This document shows positions 42,560 through 52,779 of a stretch of DNA of 64,000 nucleotides, one piece after another (the first letter of the stretch is position 1; every line of letters starts with the position of its first letter). Under the pieces are notes generated by a model. It saw nothing but the letters and a program-made list of their open reading frames with translations, had not been told where the DNA came from and ran no database searches. This DNA is from Branchiostoma floridae (lineage: Eukaryota > Chordata > Leptocardii > Amphioxiformes > Branchiostomatidae). Both the position numbers and the translations under genes were made by a program. Location: positions 4,191,059-4,255,058 of the forward strand of contig NC_049983.1 of NCBI RefSeq assembly GCF_000003815.2, given 5' to 3'.

Positions 42560-43123
42560 GCCCTCTTTGGGCTAACCGCATAGAAAGAGTCTGATAAGTA
42601 AGCTATTCTATGTTCTACTTATGTCTATATTTCTACATGTTTCTTCCCTCTTTCTAAAACATGTGAAGATGAACTTACAGAGTTCTTCTATCAAATCATA
42701 GTTAGCTGATGACATTAGATATTTGAAAAGGTCTTTTCTTGTTAGTTGTGCATATTGCTGTTTTGCAAGTGTAGTACTATTTACAAAGGTATTGCTTATA
42801 TCTTTGTACAGTTAACATTCTAGAAGAAAGTGCACTTCATTTTCTATATACCTATAGTTCTTATCACATAGCATACATAATCTATCGTTTGGAGGAGTTT
42901 GGGTGTTTCTGCCCGCTTCAATTTGTAGAGGGTAATCACTGATTCTTAGTTTAGTCATGGCTCGGCGATAGCTAAAATTTGTTATATCGAGGTATTTTTC
43001 TCTTTCATACGTATCCTTGAATTTTCTGTAGGTTCTTAAATTATTCCCTTGGTTTTCCTTCATGTCAGGATAGTTAATTTCTGAGTAAAAGTTTTGAAGA
43101 AAGGTGTCTTCCAGTCTTTGTTT
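42560..43123 (-). mobile_element. LINE fragment (unit 5), truncated at the array end
   Basis: Same LINE as in the other units, well preserved between 42812 and 43123 (QRLEDTFLQNFYSEINYPDM through the VHFLLEC end). At about 43123 the LINE text stops and an LRR-paralogue sequence starts in the same frame. Confidence 0.8.
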
Positions 43124-43426
43124 GCATTTAGAAATGAAAATCTCAAAACTGGCAGAGCATGCAAAGACATCCATGGAAACGATTCTATGGAATTCGTACC
43201 GAGGTACAGCCAACGCAGTCGTGGTAGAGGAGGCAGGGTTTGTCACGTTTCTGATGTTGTTGAACATGGCAGTAAATTGTCCTGTGTTAAACGGTATGCC
43301 ATCAGGAATCGCGAGAAGGTTGAGATGATTACAATCAACCTTTACAGTCCCAACCAGCGGGCGGTAAATCTTACATTCAGCAGGCAGAGAAGAGCAAGCA
43401 GGCCACAGAGATACTAACGTTACGAA
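43124..43426 (-). pseudogene. Truncated LRR membrane-protein paralogue
   Basis: The translation contains VSLWPACSSLPAECKIYRPL, then VDCNHLNLLAIPDGIPFNTG and FNNIRNVT. It aligns with the signal peptide, LRR N-terminal cap and first LRR of the intact gene at 47.2-48.3 kb. After about 60 residues the similarity is lost, and the frame then runs into LINE sequence at 43123. There is no ATG in the usual place (the frame opens with GTG or further upstream). A fused chimera is possible but a dead fragment is more likely. Confidence 0.65.
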
Positions 43427-43429
43427 CAA

Positions 43430-44590
43430 CACTTACGTTCATATCTAACAGTCTGTTTTTCGTGTCTGTCGGTCAGTAAGGGAAATACACATAGTTGTTT
43501 CCAACACTGAAATAAGAATACAATCCACAGTTTGTATACCTGTTGATGTGTTCGGATCGACCGTTTGGAGCAGCACGCTACAGGTGATACACGAGACAAT
43601 ATAGCTTGACATAAAAGCACTACTTAATATGTAATATACCTTCTTCGGTGTCAATGCACGAGGAAATTGTTTTCACTCCTCAGACCAATCTGGACAGAGC
43701 CTAAGGATACGTTTGTGTCCAGATAAGAAGGCATCCTTCTATCCAAGGACGATGGTAGATTACCTATTTGATTAAATGCGTGATCTGTGTCGCAACATGT
43801 CTACACCAACAAAATGTCTAATTTGGAGTCACGGGCATGAAAAAAAGTTCTATGGCAAAGAAATACTTGAAATTAAACATATCGTCGTGTTGCCAAACTA
43901 TTCAAGTGTTGGCCATTGAACCAAGTTTTTTGCATTTTGCGACTTGCAGTCGCAAAATGCCTTCTGGCCAGTGTAGTCGCCGTTGTGATGTTGAGATGAA
44001 CGGACCTGTTCAATCCATGCCAAACATTTGTATACCTGTTAAAACATTTCTTCAACATGTTCGCACTAGCGCAGTGGTAAAGTTTACGCATTCTAAACCA
44101 ATGCACCCGGTTCGAATCCGGGGAGGTAGATTTTTTTTCAACTTTTTTTTTCTTTTTTACATCCATTAAAATACTAATTTTTACATCCATTTGGCCACAC
44201 CAATTTATTTCTTTGGTTAACGAATTCGCCGCTTCGTTTTTTTGCCGAATAGAAATAAAAATAAAAAAAAAAACAACTTATAAATGCCCCGCAACAGAGC
44301 TCACTCAAAAACAGGCAATGTGTAGTGAAATTTGCTGCAGTTCACGCAAATTTTAACAGGTGGCGTCTAGATCTGCTGCAGTTCAGGCGCATATGTGAAT
44401 CTCTCCATGCGCCAATATCAGGTTTAGTTACTCTGTTCTATATATATGACATTCTAATAACTAGAAAAAAAAAACGTTCACACACGCAAACATTGGCAAA
44501 ATGCCAGCTTTTTTAAAAGCACTTAAGTTCGAATCCGAGGCAGTCATCACGTATATGCCACCGGTCTTGCTTGTTCCCATGGAAAAGGCA
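43430..44590. other. Intergenic stretch with a tRNA-like segment
   Basis: Apart from the tRNA-like segment at 44060-44131, I see no gene. There are several homopolymer runs, for example T runs at 44130-44160 and an A run near 44262. Confidence 0.5.
44060..44131 (+). pseudogene. tRNA-like segment (degenerate tRNA or SINE head)
   Basis: It contains TAGCGCAGTGGTAAAG (A-box-like), a perfect 5-bp anticodon stem GCATT/AATGC around the loop CTAAACC (anticodon AAA), and a perfect T-arm CCCGG-TTCGAAT-CCGGG. The variable region is only one base and the acceptor stem does not pair, so it is not a functional tRNA as it stands. It is followed by a T run. Confidence 0.45.
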
Positions 44591-44592
44591 CC

Positions 44593-45104
44593 TAAGGCCA
44601 CAGCAAGTAAATTTTATGGATGACATCCTCTGCAGATTGCAAAAATAATGAGATAGGTCAACAACAAAAAAAGATGGGTAAAAAAAACAAGATGGCAAAT
44701 TTTCAAAATAGACGTTGTAACAAGACTTTAAGCGACAAAATATAGCATCACAGCCCACAAGGCATTCGTTCCTGTATTTAAGACGTGCACCAGTGTAGTT
44801 TAAGTGACACTAGTGTGGTAGACCATGTGGTATCATTAACCATGTTGGCAACTACACTCTTAGCTTCCATAGTTGTGCCACTCTTACAACAATCTATCAA
44901 GTTTCACTTCTGCAACTACAGTCAATGCTACAGAGCCTCTAGTGTCAATTCTACATTCAATGATTAGGTTACAACACAACCTTTACCCATTTTCGTCTAT
45001 CTGGACTTCCCTGAAGAAAAAAAATTCTTGTTTTTTTTCTGAAATCAGGCGAAAATTAATGAGCGCGTGGATGTCATCCATAAAATTTAGTTGCTGTGGC
45101 CTAA
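44593..45104. mobile_element. 512-bp MITE (GGCCACAGCAA ends)
   Basis: The left end TAAGGCCACAGCAAGTAAAT, continuing TTTATGGATGACAT, returns as the reverse complement at 45070-45104 with one or two mismatches. No transposase is encoded. Confidence 0.8.
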
Positions 45105-46408
45105 CATGCATGTGGGTGACTTACCTCGTCCCATCCATGTGTTAGGGCGTTACTTATATATGAAGGACGCAAAACTTCAGGTCTACGAGCTTCACTCTGC
45201 CATACTGGACAGGGATTTGTGGCAACTGTGGTGTCACTTCTCAGAGGATGAACTGAACTGTATGAACTGTCTTTGAGGAGGTAAACGCCAGTGTAAGGAT
45301 ATGGTTAGGCTCCACTTTTCAACATCGTGACCTAGAAAACACGGTGCATAGCAATGTGCATAGCACCCTCTGCCCCTTGCGGTCTCAAAAAGTCTATGGG
45401 GCTACCTTTTAACTAGTCGTATAAATAGTGTTTTTACGATTCTGTGTGCGCATCTGCCAATCCCGACATTGCAACTGATACCAAAGGATCGGTAGATCCC
45501 TGAATAGTCTGTTCAGCACTTTTCTAAACACTATCGTGTTACCTTTTTGTTGCTTTTCTTTGTATAACTGTTGGTTCGTATAAAGGGCATTTGTGTAACC
45601 GTTGTACTCAGAAACTGTAGATCGTATGTATCATATTAGTTCTATTTAGTCAAGCTATAGAATAAACCTTAACTAGCCACACAGAGCTAAGCTTCTTATA
45701 CATCGCTGAAACCTGTCCTAAAAATCAAACTGAACCTTTTTCCATTCGAATTAACTCTAAATCCAGAAACGCGCTCAAACTCTTATTTTTTGCGCTATCA
45801 AAATTGAAATGTTACTTTGTGCTTTTAGAATATAAAGACAATACATGTGCACTATTGAAACGACATTGTTTGCCTAAGAACTGCAATAAAAAGCAAACTC
45901 AGCTAAATTTAGATACAATGCCGACTTTATTCACATCCCTAATGGAATACCGGCAGAGATTCAAGAAATGAATAAAAAGTAAATTTGCACCACACGACAT
46001 GCCAACCAGAATAGATAGATCAAAATATTTATTTTTATAGAAAGTATGCATTTTACATCCATTAATCTATATTGGGAAATAAAGTTGAGAAAGGTAGGTA
46101 TTAATACAGCTACAAGTCAATGCTATACATAAAAGTTGTATAATACAGACTACTGTCATAAATTGCTAGTACTTCTACCAACAATTTACTGACTGTCAAT
46201 GATATTAAGTAAATACTTCATTGTACTTGAATGATGAGGGCTAATAAATAAACATATCTTGTAAAACAGACAGCACATCACGTATTTCATCAATAGATAC
46301 TATATAAGAATCCTCGTGGCCAAATTCTTAAAATTGATACAATCTACTTTAAAGCTACCGCACCTAAGTCGTAGGCAGAACCACAAAATGTTTTCTCCAG
46401 CTGTAATA
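45105..46408. other. Intergenic stretch without a recognised feature
   Basis: AT-rich; no ORF with family similarity, no clear repeat. Confidence 0.5.
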
Positions 46409-46898
46409 TACATCAGTCCACCTGGCCATTGCGGTCACTTTTTGCCGGTCCCTTGGATTTTACCCATTGACCTAAGCATTGAGAAATAGTCTATAGCGAC
46501 CACCTGTCCAACGCGGCCACGGCCACACGATTTTCAGTCCCGTAGATACAGAAACACTGCCTACCGCGGCCGCATGCCACCCTGCACCGATTTTGAAATC
46601 GTTGTTTGCGAAGATTTGGAGTTCCCGGCAGTCATTTTGGCTGTAACGGAAGGTAAGCCTTTAACGTTACAGCGCAAGTCACTGTTGTCGGTGAATCTAC
46701 CAACTCCGCATGGCAATATCAATCATTTTCCGCAGGGTCAGTTGAATTTTGAGAAAATGTTACTTGGTGAGAAAGACTAGTTGGTACTGAAATCACGTAT
46801 AACTTATTGCTCGTGGTCAATTGTGGCCACTTGTCTATAGTGGCCACATTTCTCCAGTTTCTTGAGTGGCCCGCGGCTGTAGACAGGTTTGACTGTAC
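46409..46898. mobile_element. MITE-like repeat with TACAGTCAAACCTG-type end
   Basis: The right end reads GACAGGTTTGACTGTA. The body, with GGTCCCTTGGAT, TGACCTAAGCATTGAGAAAT and TGTCTATAGTGGCCAC, is shared with 61883-62440, whose left end is TACAGTCAAACCTGTATTAG. The left end here is degraded. Confidence 0.75.
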
Positions 46899-47185
46899 AT
46901 TCATTTCACTCTACAAAACCCTAATTCAAACCTTCAGTTGTATAATCACAGTTGTTAGCAGAGTATTCATCAGGTGGTGCAAGGTGCAGGCCACATGCTG
47001 TAGTTGTTGGATATGACCTTCTGTATCCAGATCCCCCGCGGTGCTGATCGTCATTCTGAGTCACTGGATGCTCTTGATCTCCCGACGAAATGCTGCTGCA
47101 TGTAGAGTTAACTACTGTTGGTGGAAAGATCTTGTGTAAAGGGATTGAGTGGTTCAGAATCTTCACGACGACTGCAGCCCATTCT

Positions 47186-48295
47186 CTACCTCATCAGGAG
47201 TAGCCGAACGAAGCAAGCGATGAACATCAATGTCAGCGCGCTTTCTATAGCAACGATGGAGATGTAGACAATTTGAGGTTTTTGCCCTTTAAGTGTGTTT
47301 GAGCTCGTTGGACTAGTAGTGAACTTCAAGATGGGGGTCTGTGTAGCGTTTATTTTTACGGTTGCCTCGTAGCCGTCGAAGACAATGTCCTTTTCGTAGG
47401 TCCGTAGCTGGTTGGTCTTAGCTTGTTCGGTGTCCATCAAGACTGATGTGGTAACAGTCACTGTGGTAGTAGCTCTTATAGTAGGATGTGACGGTTTTAG
47501 TTCATCTCTAATGGTGGATTTGTCAGTCTGAGAGTTTTGCAGTGTGTGTTCAGATTCTTCCGCAATCTTCGTGACTACTTCTGTGGTGGTAGCTCTTGTC
47601 ATAGACTGTTGACGTTGACATTTCACCAACTCGGCAGACACGTTTGAAAAGGGATGCTGACTTACTTTGTCTTCGTGCTTGCAGTAAAGATCTTCACGGT
47701 TTTGACTTGAGACGAAGAAGCAGGCTGAACATGACGAACAGCGGGAATCAGCTCCCCTCTTCAGGCACGTTTCGACGGTCAGCCCGTAAAAGTTGCAGGC
47801 GCACGGAGCCGGGTTTTTAGCCATAGATACATAGATAATCTTAGGCCAGCCTAGCTCGTACAGGGTACATGACACAAGTTTGTTAACGTCGAGAAATAAA
47901 TTTTTCAGCTTTGGCAGATACTCAATGACAGTGTTCAGCTTCACATGCTGCAGTCGGTTATTATGCAGATAAAGAACTTCCAGAGCAGGCAGATTGCACA
48001 GAGATTCCCAGGACATGGACTCTATGGAATTGAAACTCAGATCCAGGGCGTACAGCTGCGGCAATGACGGCAGGGACGTCACGGTTCTGATGGTATTGTA
48101 GTTGATTTCGACTCGGTCAGCGTTGGGCGGTATATCGTGGGGGACCCTGGTGAGCCCCTGGAACTTACATTGAATAGTTAGACCAGGTATGGGCGGGTCC
48201 CGACGTTTTGTGTTGCACCCAGAGGGGAGGCAGTGACTACATCCTGACCAAAGAGATCCCAAAGCAACGAGCAAAAACAATTTACTCGCCTCCAT
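47186..48295 (-). CDS. Single-exon LRR type I membrane protein
   Basis: The ATG at 48295 opens directly into a signal peptide (MEASKLFLLVALGSLWSGCS) and is preferred over upstream non-ATG codons. The 369-residue product has a cysteine-bounded LRR N-terminal cap (residues ~22-57), about four leucine-rich repeats (~60-145, for example LYALDLSFNSIESM and LEVLYLHNNRLQHV), and an LRR C-terminal cap starting NPAPCACNFYGL with a Cys-rich follow-on (~155-225). A Ser/Thr-rich stalk follows, then a C-terminal transmembrane helix (IVYISIVAIESALTLMFIAC) and a tail of only a few residues (VRLLLMR). No signalling domain is present. The likely role is cell-surface recognition or adhesion. A truncated paralogue lies 4 kb away in the same orientation. 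Confidence 0.85.
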   Translation of the reverse strand: MEASKLFLLVALGSLWSGCSHCLPSGCNTKRRDPPIPGLTIQCKFQGLTRVPHDIPPNADRVEINYNTIRTVTSLPSLPQLYALDLSFNSIESMSWESLCNLPALEVLYLHNNRLQHVKLNTVIEYLPKLKNLFLDVNKLVSCTLYELGWPKIIYVSMAKNPAPCACNFYGLTVETCLKRGADSRCSSCSACFFVSSQNREDLYCKHEDKVSQHPFSNVSAELVKCQRQQSMTRATTTEVVTKIAEESEHTLQNSQTDKSTIRDELKPSHPTIRATTTVTVTTSVLMDTEQAKTNQLRTYEKDIVFDGYEATVKINATQTPILKFTTSPTSSNTLKGQKPQIVYISIVAIESALTLMFIACFVRLLLMR

Positions 48296-48299
48296 GTCT

Positions 48300-49400
48300 T
48301 CTGTGAGAACAGGTACACAGGTTGCCACTGGTTTTTAAATTCTTACTGCGATTGCGATGCTTAAACCAAGCACGTTACCGATGCGTAGCCACCTGTACCT
48401 GTGTCCAGTGAGGAACCGATCTATATTGTAATCGAGATTCTCCTGTCTGCATGGTCTTTGCATTTATTCATGTCATCTGTGGAGATGATATTATGGTGCT
48501 AGCAGATCACGAATGTATATTTATTTTCACGTAGGTATAGACGATTACATTTGTGCGCCGTATGCAGTCCAATAATTAGTGACCAAACATCTGGAGCAAG
48601 GACACAGCAGTTCTAATCCCAACTACTGTCCGCAAAATGTAATTTTAACATCGATGAAGAAAAAAAGAAAAAAACAAACGGTACTGTATAGAATCCAAAT
48701 ATAGGCGTGCACTTTCAAATATAACAAAGGGAATGTTTAAAACCGATCATTTGCTACTCTCTGACTAGCCTGTGAAGATAGTGGTCTGGGTAACAGTCAT
48801 CGGAGTAACTGTAGAACTGTAACTGGCTTTGAATGCTTCTGGGGTTATACTTCTGTACTTCCAGAGCGAACAATAAAAGTGACGAAAGAGATTACGAGAG
48901 GTACGTAGTTGGCTTTTATCCCTTTCGAAAGTAGGATTGGCTGAAGTCCTGAATGCAGCGGCCGTTTTTTTTTATTAAAGAAAATGCAAGATATATACAC
49001 ACAGTGATGCCGTACTCAAGCTGGCAGCTTATGTTAATGTCACCGCTAACTAAATACAGTCAATAACACGTGCCACAAGAGTACGGGAATCGTTTTCATA
49101 AGTATACATAACAGAGGTGATGTGAATAGATAGATTATGCAAACATAATACCGATATTGTACATTACAATATTAATATCATAACAACAGAAAATCTATTA
49201 ATTATGAAAAGCGTTTTGTTTCTAACAAATGTAACTAAGTTATTTGCAATATCCGAGCATTATCTGTAGAGACGAGTACCGGCGAACCCCTAATCAACAA
49301 ATGTATAGTATCTGTTTCTGATAAGGCATCTATATTATGAAGTAAAGTGGCCATCGCTGTTGTGGATGGCTCACAACTTGTTATCTACATGTAGAACAGT
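48300..49400. other. Intergenic stretch upstream of the LRR gene
   Basis: No exon or clear repeat is recognised. The promoter of the LRR gene presumably lies in the first few hundred bases, but no defined element can be named. Confidence 0.4.
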
Positions 49401-49596
49401 AGTCTCTACCAGACTCCGGATCGCTGGAAAATCGTAGAAATGGAACAAATAGAGAGGAATATAACCGGACAGGAACAGCTCCGCGCTCCGACGATCGCGT
49501 GCTGTTCCCTGCCCGGTTATATTCCTCTGGCCGGCTTACTCCTCTATTTGTTCCATTTCTACGATTTTTCCAGCGATCCGGAGTCTGGTAGAGACT
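49401..49596. mobile_element. Hairpin element with ~85-bp arms
   Basis: AGTCTCTACCAGACTCCGGA, then the GCTGGAAAATCGTAGAAATG and GAACAAATAGAG blocks, are mirrored by their reverse complement up to 49596. The right arm carries about 22 extra bases (GCCGGCTTACTCC). The loop is about 25 bp. It is nearly perfect, so recent or under conversion. Confidence 0.85.
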
Positions 49597-50689
49597 AATG
49601 TAGATGGGCACTAGTGGCAAAAGAAGCTGACTGGGATGGTTGCAGGAAAGGCTTCCGCACTTTGAGTTGTTATAAGAAAAGCAGACCGAATGATAATGAA
49701 GACATCTCATAAAGAATGTTACAACACCGAAAGAATCCCGACGTTTTTGCCGTCCGTACTGACCATTAGGTGTCAAGACCCCAACCCGATCTCAATAATA
49801 TCCATCGTTTAGGGTCTCACTTGGGGAGGGGTGGCTGTTGCAGAATTATTTCCTTTGGGGCATATTGGCCCTACAGCCGAGGAGTTGGCCTGTGTAGGTC
49901 CTAGAAACAGTCCGGCATCCAGACTATGAATTTGAGTTTCTTTAGACACATGCAAGAACTCGTGAAGTCACATATAACAGACATCGATACATGCGAGACA
50001 AAAGTAGATGTAAACTCTCGTCCTTGCTCTCTTTTTATAAGACACAAGATCCTCGGCACCCCAGCCTCAGACCAATCAAACGAAAACTCTTGCATTTCGA
50101 AATTTTCAGATTGGTTCAGGGATTGCAGTGCAGGGGGAACATAATTTATTCATGTCATTTTTTGTGGTATCTTAGCATTTGCGAGGTAATATAGGCGATT
50201 GGTATTGTCGTGCAATGGGGCAGTCTTCAAAAATAGACTAAGCTGTTGATGTTGAGGCTTGTATACTATTAGGTAAAAATGTTATTTTGGATAATTTTTG
50301 TTACCATTTTGTTTTCCTGTCCCAAAATGATCAACGAAAACCTTGATTTCTATTCCAGCTTCGACGTTTGTTTGTTTCTTCATTTGTTTGTTTGTTTGTT
50401 TGTATAACATATCCGACAAACACACGACAAAACATGACGAAGCACACCAGGTTTGTGCTGAAGAGTGCACTGCCAGGCTTAATAATCATATCCGGGCAGA
50501 TTTATTTCATCCACAAACCGAAATGTATATGTAAACCTACTCTTTTCGATAAGTACCTTACCAATATAGACATACAAATTCGAGTTGAAGCATTAACAAA
50601 GTTCCGCTTCCAGTGCGATCGATCTATAATTCATCATTACAGTTAGGTCCTTATCACTTAGTCCAGTCTCTGATTCAATAAAGTTCTTT

Positions 50690-51010
50690 ATCGTAAGGAA
50701 TGGACGGCCTCTTCTCCTGTTTGCTTCTGGGTACCAAAAAAGCAGTTTACCGGCTGGTTCGCCATCTCGAATAACATGTGCAGCAAGGCTTTACCGGCGT
50801 CACCTGACTTCAGTTGAGATAGGTGGAAGAGTGCCTTAGAGTCTTTTAAAGTGCTCGAGGTGTGGCTCTCCTCAGACACATGACTTCCATTTAAGGTCCT
50901 ATAAGAGGTACGTCATACATTCAGTTAAGTACTCATTTCCACCTGAGCGAAGCGGTAAAAGCCGTGTTGAGTGCCATTTTCCAAGTATACAACGTCAACA
51001 AGGCATATCG
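50690..51010 (-). repeat. SINE-like copy
   Basis: It shares with the 2322-2640 element the words GAGGAGAGCCACAC and GGTTCGAA near a B-box-like site, plus a tail near GGACCTTAAATGGAAGTC. Inverse orientation and diverged. Confidence 0.5.
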
Positions 51011-51117
51011 GTATCAGAAAATTCGAACCCAGGAAAAAATGCCTACCTGGCTTATGTAAAATAGACCATAAAGGTATTTGTATCTCCAGACCAATCTAAG
51101 AAAGAGACCGAGATTAA

Positions 51118-52032
51118 CCCTATCCAGACTGGGCTTTTTGGGCCTTCCCTGGCCTGGGGGGGGGGGGGGGTGCTCATTCGACCCCCCCTTCGTATTTTCA
51201 AAACGGCTTACTGTACGATCACCAAATTTGCAGGGAAGGTTATGCTCATCGAGTTTTATAATTCCTGAAATTTTTATATCATTATGACGTAATATGACGT
51301 AATTATGACGTCATTAATTGATATATTTGGCTAAAACGGGGAATTCCCATAATATCTAAATATCTTACTCTAAAAGTTACAAATAAAGGTTTCTTATTAA
51401 TATTTAGGTGTTATAAGACTTCTGTTGTCAAAAGCCGACGCAACGACGTCAAAATGATGTCATAGAATGACGCCATCTGTAGTTTAGCTATCCGCCATCT
51501 TGGATTATGAACCTTAAATTTTTCAAGATACATTTTTTTCAACATATAACGCTAAAAACCCATAGAAATGGATTAAAAACGTTCACATGTATGTTTTCTG
51601 TAAGAAAATACCACGCAGTGATGAAATCTGAGTGCAAATAAGCTTGTTATACTTTAAATCATGATATTGTCGGCCATCTTGGATTTTGGCCAATTACGTC
51701 ATCTCATTAGCATAATTTATGAATATTTAATTATAAATGTTTAACTAAGATGTGTTGGATATTAAAGATATATGAAAAGAAGTTTAATTAAGCAAGAAAA
51801 TCTTAAAATCCCATTGTTGAAACCAAAATTAGTGATTTTTGTAAAATTTGCTTTTCAGAAACCCGTTGCCATGGCAACACGAAAAATCATAAACTTACCC
51901 ATTTTTTTTAAATTGTTGCCAACAATATTTTAGGAAAACTCACTAAGTTTGGTTGTTCTAGCACAAGCCGTTTGGGAGCTATAGGGGGTCAAAGTTGGCG
52001 CGGGCACTTTCAGCCCCCCAGTCTGGATAGGG
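51118..52032. mobile_element. Second piggyBac-type MITE
   Basis: Begins after TTAA (51114-51117) with CCCTATCCAGACTGGG and ends CCCAGTCTGGATAGGG before TTGA, a one-base change of TTAA. Its 915 bp share with 8437-9398 the G run, the GACGTCATTAATT words, GCCATCTTGGATT and GTTGCCAACAATATTTTAGG. Confidence 0.8.
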
Positions 52033-52243
52033 TTGAAAGAGTTTCTAGATTGGATGTTTGATGACAATACGTGCAGGCATAATGCAATGACCTTACATTT
52101 GTTTTGTAACTAACGTTACATGTTCTACTCTCCAAGCAAAGGTTGAATCGCGCAGAGTAGGACTGCTGTGCAAAAATTGTGGGCTATGTACAATATCGTG
52201 ACCAATAATGATTTCTGGATGAGGCTCAGAACTATGGATCACC

Positions 52244-52777
52244 TAGCCTGGATACCACACCCCAGCCGGATGACATGGGCCTTCTTCTCAATTTTGCCCA
52301 AATGGTGGACAAAATTCCCCACTAATAGAACAGGAGCAGGATCAGCAGGAGGCAATTACACCCCTACCATGATTGGTTAAAGAACCCCAACTGTATTATT
52401 TGAATCCATATATAATAGTGACCACTAACAGATGAAATGTAACAGTTATTGTAGACATCCCATGTCCTTTCTGGGTTAGAGGTAGTATTACCTCATTGAC
52501 ATCTCAGTTCATCAAACATGGCAACCAGAGGTACAAAGCTTGCAGTTTGGAACGAAATTCTGTTGTTATTTTGAAAAATAACTCAATACGCCCTTCTGCC
52601 ATATCTAGTCCATGATTCGCTAAGTACTGTAATAGCCTGCTGACCAACAGTGGTGTGTTGTGACTCAGGCTCTCTTCCCTCTGATCAAGGGCCTTCGAGA
52701 GCCTTTCTATAGTCATCCTGCCAGACCCCTGCACGATAGAATGTTTGAGATCGGGCTGGGGTGTGGCATCCAGGCTA
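52244..52777. mobile_element. MITE with TAGCCTGGATACCA ends
   Basis: The left end TAGCCTGGATACCACACCCC and the right end GGGGTGTGGCATCCAGGCTA are inverted repeats. It shares its body with 60274-60682, including CATCCTGCCAGACCCCTGCA and CAAGGGCCTTCGAGA. No transposase. Confidence 0.8.
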
Positions 52778-52779
52778 TG

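Larger units (their letters stand above)
27051..43123. repeat. Tandem array of five ~2.0-kb units
   Basis: Units start with TGTTATTATGATTGTTCAAT at 27051, 29070, 37221, 39240 and 41239. Spacings are about 2019, 8151, 2019 and 1999 bp; the long one is unit 2 with a 6.3-kb insertion. In each unit, left to right: the antisense of the signal-peptide exon, its upstream flank, a CTGTAAATGCA MITE relative, and the antisense 3' part of a LINE. The last unit stops inside the LINE at about 43123, where LRR-paralogue sequence begins. Confidence 0.9.

Noticed and set aside
43837..44169. 110-codon plus-strand frame and its antisense partner at 43873-44190
   Set aside because: Overlaps the tRNA-like segment and homopolymer runs; no family similarity.
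46574..46780. 68-codon plus-strand frame
   Set aside because: It lies wholly inside the MITE-like repeat shared with 61883-62440, where the frame is not kept.
48296..48328. Upstream extension of the LRR protein by 11 residues
   Set aside because: The upstream codon is GTG; the ATG at 48295 starts directly at a good signal peptide.
49381..49776. 131-codon minus-strand frame
   Set aside because: Runs through the 49401-49596 hairpin; no similarity to a known family.
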